From contig CAXXHH010000015.1 of assembly GCA_963663005.2 (NCBI GenBank), forward strand, positions 831,327 through 895,326: a DNA stretch of 64,000 bases, in the 5' to 3' direction. This document shows positions 53,615-62,700 of the stretch, piece by piece. Origin of the DNA: CAINVV01 sp963663005. GTDB lineage: Bacteria; Bacteroidota; Bacteroidia; Bacteroidales; Prolixibacteraceae. Below the pieces are notes generated by a model. It was not told the origin of the DNA. It saw only the letters and a program-made list of their open reading frames with translations, and searched no databases. The translations under genes and the position numbers were made by a program. Within the stretch, counting starts at the first letter, position 1; each line of letters opens with the position of its first letter.

Positions 53615-54808
53615 ATGTTTAAACCAATTGTGATAATTATCCCTCTTTGTTTTATTCTGAAGTTTTTGACTGGAGCTGAATCTTCAGAAAAATCTATTCG
53701 GTTCACATACCTTGAAAGTTCATTAATCACATCGCCAGGTCCGTTAAGAATAATCGTTCAACCTACAGATCAATCCGACTGTAAAGGAAACAAGGTCACC
53801 TATTCTATTGTAGTAGAAGGAGGTATTGGAACAATTCATTACCAGTGGAGAAGGAAAAGAATTGGTGAGGCCGGATTTGTCACCTTTGGTGCAAGAGACT
53901 CGATCAAACTACCGGTTTATAACATTGGCACAGGCCTTGAAGCCCCGGATAAAACACAGTACCAAGTCATGGTCACCGATCAGGACTCGACACTTACCTC
54001 AGCTATAGCATCTCTCCTGGTGAATCAGATTACCGGTATCTCCCCAACCGGCGTGGCGACATACAATCTCAACCAGGGAGATAATGTGGCATTCAAGGCT
54101 TTATACTCAGGAAGCAGTCCACTTTCATTCCAATGGATCAAAAAATACGGAACGAACGACTGGCGCGACCTGTCGGATAATGTCAGAGTCTCCGGAAGCA
54201 ATTCTGCTCAGCTCACGTTAAAAAAAATTACGTTGGCAGACTCCGGACTATATAAAGTGCGGGTAGACTTCCCAACACTAAACGGTAATCAGTGTACCGA
54301 AACATCTTCAATTACCAGGAAAATAAACGTTTCACCGATAGTGGATACCGAGCCTCCCACCTTTATTAATTCGGACACTCGGTTGTTCCATTTTTGTCCG
54401 GATGATCCGGAGCTGGCAAATTGGAATGAATCAATGTCCAACATTCTTCCCCTCGGAAAATGCGTGTACCAATTTCAAAAGTACAGTACTGTCTTTGATC
54501 TGCCGGTCGCGAATTTCGCAGATAATATAACCCCATCAGAAGAACTTATTCTCCATTGGGGAATTTTTGAATCAGGCAGCCAATTAAAAGCGATCAAAGA
54601 CAGTTCGGGCCTACTGTTAAGTGATATAATCGGACAGATCTCCCTGCATGCACAAAATATAGATTTTGAAAATTCCACAGAGAGTAATCGAATTTTTCAG
54701 GTCATATTTTGGCTCGAGGACGAAGCAGGAAATCTTACCCCCGAACCATCCAGACACAAAATAATAGTTGAGATACTACCCCGCCCAATCATATTGAGTA
54801 ATTTTTAA
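53615..54808 (+). CDS. D1: secreted Ig-domain protein, first gene of the left cassette
   Basis: 397 residues with a signal peptide (VIIIPLCFILKFLTG). Two Ig-like domains follow (about 35-135 and 140-235; YQWRRKRIG, FQWIKKYG, LADSGLYKVRV). A C-terminal domain of about 150 residues begins near FHFCPDDPELANW and contains KCVYQFQKYSTVFDL, DNITPSEELILHWG and a final EILPRPIILSNF. That last domain is clearly related to the C terminus of D2 (59775-64000): both have FC-x-(E/D)D, a CY-x-F-x-K block, DNxTPS, LxLHW and a PRP near the end. No T9SS sorting domain is visible. It is followed by A1 after 70 bases. Function unknown; a surface role is inferred. Confidence 0.85.
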   Translation: MFKPIVIIIPLCFILKFLTGAESSEKSIRFTYLESSLITSPGPLRIIVQPTDQSDCKGNKVTYSIVVEGGIGTIHYQWRRKRIGEAGFVTFGARDSIKLPVYNIGTGLEAPDKTQYQVMVTDQDSTLTSAIASLLVNQITGISPTGVATYNLNQGDNVAFKALYSGSSPLSFQWIKKYGTNDWRDLSDNVRVSGSNSAQLTLKKITLADSGLYKVRVDFPTLNGNQCTETSSITRKINVSPIVDTEPPTFINSDTRLFHFCPDDPELANWNESMSNILPLGKCVYQFQKYSTVFDLPVANFADNITPSEELILHWGIFESGSQLKAIKDSSGLLLSDIIGQISLHAQNIDFENSTESNRIFQVIFWLEDEAGNLTPEPSRHKIIVEILPRPIILSNF

Positions 54809-54878
54809 ATAATTGTAAATCAATATACTATATAAAATCATATCTATCACTCGTTTATTAATCTTTAATCTTGTTAAA

Positions 54879-55958
54879 ATGAAGACATCCACACAATTAG
54901 TAAGGAATTCTTGTCATTTGATTTATCCCTTTCTTATACTGGTGAATTTTTTGACTCTGGGTACCAGCGTTAGTGTTCTCGGTCAGACGATGCCTCGCGT
55001 ACCCAACTGCGTAGACTCTCCTTTACATCCGAAGGCAGGGAAAGATTATTCTTACGCTGTTACGATTCCATCACCCTACACTACACCTCAGACCTTCGAT
55101 TGGTACGTTACGGATAATCCCGGATTTATTGCAGGATCAACTCTGGTAACTACTAATATTATACCGAACAGCAAGGAATATATTGATGCGGGAGCCGGAT
55201 ACCATAATACCGTCACCGGTTCAAATTCTATCACAATAAAGTGGACCGCCAAGGCAGTACTTAGTGCAAAAACAAAACCTTATTTCCTGGTAATTCAGTA
55301 CAAAGGCACGAATGGAACTCTATGCGAAGCGATGAACTTGAGAGCATATAAAATAGAGCCATACAATGCATTTACCCTCGACCTGACAAATGTTAATGGT
55401 ACCACAGATCTTGGATTAGATGGGTCGAATGTGGCAATTGTGCATAGAATGTGTGCAAAAGACATATCTTCAGTAAGTTATGACGGCACAAAGATGGTGT
55501 ACGATTATGGCGTAAACGAACTCATTTACAAAGTAGTTGCAGCAAACTTCACAGCGGGTTGGACTCCTACCGTCAAAATTTCGGGGTTGGTGGGATCCCA
55601 GACTATCGGATCTATCGAGTGGTCAAAGACCACAACATTTACCGGCACCAATATTTTCACAAAGAATGCAGACAGCTGGACTCCTGCCAACAAAATACCT
55701 GCACCTGTCGGCAATCTGACAGAAAACGGAGATGTCGTATACTTTAGAGTAATGGTAAATAACAACGACTTCGAGGGAACGATTGATACATCAGTTACTC
55801 TATCACTTAATGGTGTAAGCGACGACGGCACCGAGGATGTTCATTATGCTGACTGTCTGACGGATGGCTTTTCCAACGACGTCGCAACGCAACAAATAAT
55901 GGCCCGACCAGTTATTGCTAGTAACACCGGATCTCCGGTGCAGTCTTTCCTCCCCTGA
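54879..55958 (+). CDS. A1: exported protein of unknown family, second gene of the left cassette
   Basis: 359 residues with a signal segment at about residues 10-36 (IYPFLILVNFLTLGTSVSVLGQ). The mature protein starts with CVDSPLHPKAGKDYSY and is beta-rich. Homologous over its whole length to A2 (58604-59662). Shared blocks are C-x-D-x-PLHP-x-AGK, YNAFTLDL, KMVYDYGVNELIYKVVAANFT, split as KMVYDYGVNEL and VVAANFT, SIEW, a C-terminal GVSDDG, and an ending of LP. I do not know the family. The gap to B1 is only about 40 bases, so the two are probably co-transcribed. Confidence 0.85.
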   Translation: MKTSTQLVRNSCHLIYPFLILVNFLTLGTSVSVLGQTMPRVPNCVDSPLHPKAGKDYSYAVTIPSPYTTPQTFDWYVTDNPGFIAGSTLVTTNIIPNSKEYIDAGAGYHNTVTGSNSITIKWTAKAVLSAKTKPYFLVIQYKGTNGTLCEAMNLRAYKIEPYNAFTLDLTNVNGTTDLGLDGSNVAIVHRMCAKDISSVSYDGTKMVYDYGVNELIYKVVAANFTAGWTPTVKISGLVGSQTIGSIEWSKTTTFTGTNIFTKNADSWTPANKIPAPVGNLTENGDVVYFRVMVNNNDFEGTIDTSVTLSLNGVSDDGTEDVHYADCLTDGFSNDVATQQIMARPVIASNTGSPVQSFLP

Positions 55959-55997
55959 GAAATAGCATTATTTTCCTGACTCCCTAAGAAAAACCAA

Positions 55998-56885
55998 CTG
56001 TCACGCCATTTCCTGGCATTGTTGCCACTCCTTTTCATTCTGGTTCCTGGCTTTACTCAAATCAGAAACGACTTCTCTATGGGAGAACCGGTTCAATTTG
56101 ATGTAAAGCCGGTACCAGGAACTTCCTATTGCTGGAAAGTTGCTGAGAATAGCGACCAGCAAAGCGATAGCCTCAAAGGAAAAGTGACCTTCCTCTCGGA
56201 AACAAACACTCCATTCATACGCCTTAAGTGGGGAAAAGCGGGAAAATATCTTTTGATAGTAACGGCGATTAACCAGGACGGTTGCTCGAATATGAAGGCA
56301 TTTCAGGTAAATATCGGGAGCGACCATCCCCCTGTAGCATTGGATGATTTGATTCATACCACCTGGCTTAAAAATTTAACAATCAACTTATTAAATAATG
56401 ATCACGATATTGGTAATGACCTGGATTCCTCAAGTCTGAAAATCCTGCAAAGACCCGAATTCGGAGAGATAATATCTGTCGGAAAGGGAGTGATACGATA
56501 CGAACCCATCCGGAATCAATCCGGGAAAGATATTTTCTATTATAGCATTTGTGATTTTAACAACCAATGCGATACTGCCATGGTTTCGGTCGAAGTGAAA
56601 GATCCTCCGTTGTACATTCCTGAGGCAATTTCACCCAATGGGGATGGGAAGAATGATCTGTTTATTATTAATGGTCTTTCGTCGTACCCTAAATCGGCGC
56701 TGACAATACTAAGTCGGGAAGGAGTGATTATTTATCAAAGTCAGGATTATCAAAATGATTGGGCTGGAGAGCAGAATACCAGCAATTTTTCATCACTCCC
56801 AGCACCTGCCGGCACCTACTACTATGTATTGCATTTGGGTGGAACCAATAAAGTGATCAAAGGATTCATTTATGTGGCCAAATAA
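55998..56885 (+). CDS. B1: Ig-domain protein with T9SS type B sorting domain, no ATG start
   Basis: About 295 residues. The signal peptide (LALLPLLFILVPGFTQ) is clear, but no ATG precedes it in frame after the TGA at 55977. Possible starts are CTG at 55998, which aligns best with the B2 N terminus, or TTG at 56019. The mature part has an N-terminal Ig/PKD-like domain (TSYCWKVAEN, SNMKAFQVN), a cadherin-like Ig domain (ALDDLIHTTWLKNLTINLL split as ALDDLIHTTW and NLTINLLNNDHD), and a gliding-motility-type C-terminal domain: AISPNGDGKNDLF, LTILSREGVIIYQSQDYQND, GTYYYVLHLGG, KGFIYV. This domain directs export through T9SS and surface attachment. It is shorter than B2, lacking a central PKD region. 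Confidence 0.85.
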   Translation: MSRHFLALLPLLFILVPGFTQIRNDFSMGEPVQFDVKPVPGTSYCWKVAENSDQQSDSLKGKVTFLSETNTPFIRLKWGKAGKYLLIVTAINQDGCSNMKAFQVNIGSDHPPVALDDLIHTTWLKNLTINLLNNDHDIGNDLDSSSLKILQRPEFGEIISVGKGVIRYEPIRNQSGKDIFYYSICDFNNQCDTAMVSVEVKDPPLYIPEAISPNGDGKNDLFIINGLSSYPKSALTILSREGVIIYQSQDYQNDWAGEQNTSNFSSLPAPAGTYYYVLHLGGTNKVIKGFIYVAK

Positions 56886-56893
56886 ATCCTTTA

Positions 56894-58321
56894 CTAATAC
56901 ATCAGGTATACAAAGCCCTTCAAGAACCTGTTTGTTCCGCCCAAATGCAATACATAGTAGTAGGTGCCGGTCGGTAGCAAAGCATCATCTTTTATGGCAG
57001 AATTGAGTGATCTTCCTGACCAATCATTTTGATAATCCTGAGATTTATAAATCAATTGTCCGGATCGGGTGTAAATAGTCAAAGCGGAGACTGGATAATT
57101 CTCCAATCCGCGAATGACGAACTTTTCATTTTGTCCATCCCCATTGGGTGAAATTGCTTCAGGAATCCAAACCGGACCATCAAATATATCAATGGTTACC
57201 AAAGCGGTATCACAAACACTCACTGAATCACATATTTGGTAAACTAAATGATCGACAAGCGATTTGCGGGTATTGGGTGAATAGATAATGGTACCATCTT
57301 TTTGGATATTTGTTGTTCCATATAGTGGTTTTGAAATTATGGAAAGGCTTCTTTTATCCAAATCATTTCTCGAATCATAGTCGTTATTCAAAACTCGAAT
57401 CTTTATCGAGTCGACCCATGATGTTCTAACGTAATCCGCGTTAGCGATTAATTCATTTGGCTCAAATGGATATTTGAAACTCTTCAATGATTTACATCCA
57501 AAGGCATCAGTCACCTCCAGAGAATAGATACCGGCACCCTTGATCAGAACCTGAGGCAGGTTTGCATTTCCAACTATTTCGCCCTTTGCCGACGACCAAT
57601 GGTATTTAAGACCCGTGCCCTCAGAAGCAGTTCCATCAATTAACATTGAGCCGTCTTTATTTGGATTGGAAGGGTAAATGATTCCCACCTTTGGAGCGGC
57701 TCCAAAGGTGACTTTCACCGTATCAGAACCGGTAGCTCCAAATTTGTTTGTCACTGTCAGGGCTACTCTGAATGTCATTGGCAGCACCCCCGCAAAGGTA
57801 GATGAGAGCGATAAATTGGCTTTTACATTATTATCCGGAGACAGAATTCCGCCTGTATCCAGTAATTTCCACTTAAAGCTTAGCCCATCCCCTTTTGAAT
57901 TAGATGCATCGAGAATATATGAGCTGCAAATTCCAATTGTGGTATCTACCCCGGCCACTGCCGAGACCGGTGGCAAAATTACTTTAACGATACCAACCTT
58001 CATGTTTTTGCACCCGCTCGAATTGAATACAGATACTGTGTAATAAAAGTCTCCCTGCTTTTTCCACAATGCCTGTAAAACCGGCTGATTATTCGTCGTC
58101 GAATATTCAACTTCGCTCGAAGTTGCAAGATCAGCTGTTTGAAGAGTCGGCTTATTATATATTCTCCATGCACACGATTCTCCGCTTTTCAGTACCACTC
58201 CAAGACTCTTTTGCTGTCCCTCCATAACGACAATACCCCCCTGTGCTACGGCATTTTCCGTAACAAACAGTGCAGGCAAGGCGAGTAGCAGCACAAATCT
58301 TATTAGATGGCGAAGAATCAT
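56894..58321 (-). CDS. B2: PKD/Ig-domain protein with T9SS type B sorting domain
   Basis: 475 residues with a signal peptide (IRFVLLLALPALFVTENAVAQ). After an N-terminal domain matching B1 (SCAWRIYNK, GCKNMKVGIVKV), there are two PKD-like domains missing from B1 (AGVDTTIGICSSYILDAS, GSMLIDGTASEGTGLKYHW). The cadherin-like Ig domain (ADYVRTSWVDSIKIRVLNND) and the type B sorting domain follow: AISPNGDGQNEKF, LTIYTRSGQLIYKSQDYQND, GTYYYVLHLGG, KGFVYL. The last 90 residues are very close to B1. The stop lies eight bases from the B1 stop, tail to tail. Confidence 0.92.
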   Translation of the reverse strand: MILRHLIRFVLLLALPALFVTENAVAQGGIVVMEGQQKSLGVVLKSGESCAWRIYNKPTLQTADLATSSEVEYSTTNNQPVLQALWKKQGDFYYTVSVFNSSGCKNMKVGIVKVILPPVSAVAGVDTTIGICSSYILDASNSKGDGLSFKWKLLDTGGILSPDNNVKANLSLSSTFAGVLPMTFRVALTVTNKFGATGSDTVKVTFGAAPKVGIIYPSNPNKDGSMLIDGTASEGTGLKYHWSSAKGEIVGNANLPQVLIKGAGIYSLEVTDAFGCKSLKSFKYPFEPNELIANADYVRTSWVDSIKIRVLNNDYDSRNDLDKRSLSIISKPLYGTTNIQKDGTIIYSPNTRKSLVDHLVYQICDSVSVCDTALVTIDIFDGPVWIPEAISPNGDGQNEKFVIRGLENYPVSALTIYTRSGQLIYKSQDYQNDWSGRSLNSAIKDDALLPTGTYYYVLHLGGTNRFLKGFVYLMY

Positions 58322-58603
58322 TTAATTGACAAGTATGTCTAACAAATTATTTATAGAGACATTATTCCGTTGAAAATTTGATTTTCAACCGGCCGAATAA
58401 ATTCCGATTCAATGAAACCTGGTAAATTTCCATTCCAAATGGCATTTGACAAATCGTAGCAATTCCTTTGATCCGGATACCCTGAACAATACAAACACTG
58501 AAATGCATCAAAAAAGAATTGACATTCGTAACTCTTTTGTGTGCATCATCGCTTCGCTACAATCAGGAAGCAAATTATCGTTCGGGTTTTTCGGACTTGC
58601 CTG

Positions 58604-59662
58604 CTATGGCAATGTCTGTGGCACAAAAGATCCAGTTGTTGGATCAGCTGTTACGGTGGGTCGCATTTTTAGTGTCTGGGTGGCGCTGTCCTCATAGGTT
58701 GAGGCAGGTGCGGCACAAGTAGCATTATCGATGTCAGGTTCACCCGAATCGTTGACGCCTTCCACGGCAAGGACAATGTCATCGTCCGTCAATCCTTCGT
58801 ACAAACCGTTGGTAATTGTAACTTTGACGTAAACAGAAACGCCGGCTGTCGTATTCGCAACAGTGGTATTCACAACGGATCCGGTAAAACTCAAAGAGGT
58901 TCCTGTGGTGGCATTCTGGCTTGTTCCCAAAGCAGCTAAACCACTGGAGAAGGACTTGTCAACAGTCCATTCGATCAATGCAGATTGCCCTGTTTTTAAA
59001 CCAGATAATTTAAATGACGGCGTAAATGAACCCGTGAAATTTGCTGCAACTACCTCAAAATAAAGATGATTGATACCATAATCATAAACCATCTTACCCG
59101 ATGGAGCATCAAATTTTGCTGAGGCAATATCTGCATAGCACTGACTGTCAGTTGTTCCGTACGTCAACGGTGAGAGTCCGCTGCTTTTAAGATTGAGAAT
59201 GTCAACAGTAAAAGCATTTTTAGGCAGAATCTGAAGCACCTTCATGTTATTGGCACATGTGGGCCCTTTATATTCTAGTACCATGAACAATGGATTTGTC
59301 GCATTGATACCCTTCAATCCGGAAGAGGTCCAGGTAATATTTGCCTTTGTCGGAGATGACGCGCTAGCTCCTGAAGTCCGGTAATTCGTGGCCCCGGACA
59401 GAATCGTATTACCATCAGCTGGAATTTCAATTGCTGATCTGACACCTGCGGTAATAAATGAGGTGGATTTGGTGGCATACCAATACGTTGTTCCTCCGGT
59501 AGGATTAAGTATAGCAGAATAATCGTAAGGCTTACCCGCTATCGGATGCAATGGATCATCCGTACATGAAATCGGTTGAGGTGCTGACCCTGTAAGAGCC
59601 TGACCAAAAGCAGTAGTGGCAACCATCCCGGTAACCAGCAGTAAAAGAATCAATTGTTTCAT
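58604..59662 (-). CDS. A2: exported protein of unknown family, paralogue of A1
   Basis: 352 residues from the ATG at 59662, with a textbook signal peptide (KQLILLLLVTGMVATTAFGQ). The open frame reaches 68 codons further up, but that part overlaps the end of D2 and lacks signal-peptide character. The mature protein opens with CTDDPLHPIAGKPYDYS. It matches A1 throughout: KNAFTVDIL, KMVYDYGINHLYFEVVAANF, LIEWTVDKSF, GVNDSG and a final LP. No known domain recognised. Lies between D2 (112 bases upstream) and B2 (282 bases downstream); that downstream gap shows no gene. Confidence 0.88.
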   Translation of the reverse strand: MKQLILLLLVTGMVATTAFGQALTGSAPQPISCTDDPLHPIAGKPYDYSAILNPTGGTTYWYATKSTSFITAGVRSAIEIPADGNTILSGATNYRTSGASASSPTKANITWTSSGLKGINATNPLFMVLEYKGPTCANNMKVLQILPKNAFTVDILNLKSSGLSPLTYGTTDSQCYADIASAKFDAPSGKMVYDYGINHLYFEVVAANFTGSFTPSFKLSGLKTGQSALIEWTVDKSFSSGLAALGTSQNATTGTSLSFTGSVVNTTVANTTAGVSVYVKVTITNGLYEGLTDDDIVLAVEGVNDSGEPDIDNATCAAPASTYEDSATQTLKMRPTVTADPTTGSFVPQTLP

Positions 59663-59774
59663 AAAATAAAAATTTAAGGGAGATAAAAAATTGATAATAA
59701 GAATAGGCCTTTCAGCCCTTTGTTTAAGATTTTTAATTGACGTATATATGTGTTTGAATGTTTTCATGGCTATA

Positions 59775-62700
59775 TCAGATTGACTCAAAATCACGGGTTT
59801 GATTGAAGAAAGACACAGCCGGCCGTGGATGTATCGTAATTGAAACCGATGTGTGCACAGATTCATTTCCAGATTGATCTACTACCCAATATGTAATAGA
59901 GTGAACCACATCTTTAAAAGATGAACCATCCCCAGGGAATATGATGTCACTCCCAAATGTCGATGGTTGGCCTGTTCCGGAGATAGAAGGATTGGTTGAT
60001 GGATCAGAAAAATCTACTTTCCAATGAAGTGCCAATTGGTCACTCGGAGTACAATTATCAGAGATATTCGATGGATTAACATCCAACTCAGAGCTTCCTT
60101 TTCTAAACAGGTAGCAATCAGGAGCCGGATTTAATTGCAGAAGGCTGGAAACAATTGAAGCGGAAACCAAATCTTCTACACAGAAACTGAATGGTGCAGG
60201 TGCAACCAAGACCGGTGGCTCCTTGTCAGATACCGTGACTTTCTGGTTACAAACATCTGAACCGGAAATGTTCGTTGCAGTCCAGACAATTGTCGTCACC
60301 CCGACGTTAAAGGAGAACGGATTTGGTAAAATGGCCCCAGCACCCAAGCCAGTGGTTGCTCCTGACATTGTCCAGTTATAGCTGATAGGCTCCGCTCCTG
60401 AAATTTTTATCGGGAATCCGGGGTCGATCAATGAATTGCAGAAACCCGGTTTGCTATCCAATGTAAGATCCGGCTGACAATCGATCTCCGGCTTTGACAA
60501 CACCGTTACCACAAAAGAACAGGTAACGGAATGCCCGTTTATATCCTTCAGGGTGTATTCGATATTCGACACCCCTTGGTTAAATGTAAATGGAGACGGA
60601 AAGATATTTACACCGTTCAATGCCGAGTTCCCAGTGGACGCACCTGTCATGATCCAGGAAAGGGTCAATCCCGGACAGTCATCTCCGAATACCGGGGGAG
60701 TGGTTACCACATTTGAAGCAAACATCTTCTCAAAATCAGCCATCACAGTAACATTTGTCGGACAGGAAAGCGTGGGAATCCGATCATTGACGGTAACATT
60801 TTGCGAGCATATAGTGCTATTTCCGGAAGCATCGGTGATTGTCCAGACGACAACTGTTGTTCCAACCGGATATGTACCCGATGCATTATCCGAATTATTG
60901 AAACTATTTGTGATGGTAAATCCTTCATTGCATGGATCATTGACAAGGGGCTTTGGAACAGTAACATTGGCCGAACATTGACCGGGATCAGTGATCTGAG
61001 TTACGTCAGCCGGACAGCCCGACGTCAATACCGGCTTGACTAAATCTTTAATCCAAACATCAAACGAACAGGAAGCACTATTTCCGAATCCATCTTTTAC
61101 AGTATAAGTAACTTTTGTAATCCCGGTATTGAATGTCTGTCCGCTTACCGAATTAATTCCGGTATCCGGACTCATCCCCACAGTCGCCCCACTCATTGTC
61201 CAGGTTTGAGTCACAATGGTGCAATTACTTGTGGCTATTGGATTTGGTACGATTACGTTGTCCAGCGAACAATTTCCCGGCTGTGCTGTTTGCGTTACGT
61301 TGGCTGGACAAACAATCGTTGGTACATTAACATTGTTAACAGTTACTCTCTGAGTGCAGCTAATCACATTCCCTGATAAATCCGTTATGGTCCAAATAAC
61401 ATCCGTAATTCCCGGGGGATACTTTCCGCTGGCATCGCTTGTTCCATTGAAACTGTTTACAAGCGTATAACCCTCATTACAAGGATCATTGACATTTGGT
61501 TTTGGAACTGTTACCATCGCCGAACATTGTCCGGGATCTGTAGAGACGATAATATCCGGCGGACAGCCCGATGTCAAAACAGGTTTAACCAGATCTTTAA
61601 TCCATACATTGAATGAACAAGTGGCATTCTTTCCGGTCGCATCGGTTACTGTGTAGGCGACGTTCGTAATTCCTACGTTGAAAGTCTGGCCACTTACAGA
61701 ATTAATTCCCGTTCCGCTACTGGTCCCAACGGTAGCACCAGTCATTTGCCAGGTCTGAGAAACGATCGGACAGATCCCTGTAACAATCGGATCAGGCACA
61801 ACAACATTGGATAATGCACAATTTCCCGGAAGAGCCGTCTGGGTAACATCGGCAGGACAGGAAATTGATAGTGAGTTAGCATTATTGACGGTCACTTTTT
61901 GCGTACACGTAATACTATTCCCTGAAATATCTGTAATTGTCCAAACAACATTAGTAACACCTGCCGGGAAAGTCCCACTGGCATTGTTGGTTCCATTGAA
62001 ACTGTTAACCACGGTATATCCCTCATTACACGGATCTGTAACGACAGGTTGTGGTACAATTACAACGGCAGTGCATTGGTTTGGATCAGTGGATTGAGTG
62101 ACATCGGCCGGACATCCCGACGTCAGTACTGGTTTAACAAGGTCTTTAATCCATACATTGAATGAACAAGACGCACTGTTTCCTGCTCCGTCCTTTACCA
62201 CATAGGCTACAGTCGTCATACCTACATTAAAGGTTGAGCCACTTACTGAATTTATTCCGGTAGCCGGACTATTTCCAACCGTTGCACCACTCATTGCCCA
62301 GGTTTGGGAAACAATGGCACAGTTATCCGCTGTTGTTGGATCTGGCACAACAACATTTGCGAGGAAGCAGTTTCCGGGTAAAGCGGTCTGAGTCACATCG
62401 GAAGGACACAAAATTGTAGGCTTAAAAACATCAGTAACAGTTACTTTTTGGCTGCAAGTTGTCACGTTACCACACCCATCAGTTGCCGTCCATATAACGA
62501 TGGTTACACCAGTTGGAAATTGTGCAGGAGCATTGTTCGTAATAGATTTTAATATGCAATTATCCGTTGCCGTGGCTAAACCCAGATTGACTCCTGTTGC
62601 ATAACACTTGCCGGCATCATCTGTGACATTTACATCGGGAGGACAGAAGGTAAATACGGGAGGTATAATATCCGTTATTGTATAAGTAGCCTGCGTGCTA

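Noticed and set aside
59775..60300. T9SS sorting domain at the D2 C terminus
   Set aside because: No NGDGxND, no GTYYYxL and no final basic strand; the end matches D1 instead.
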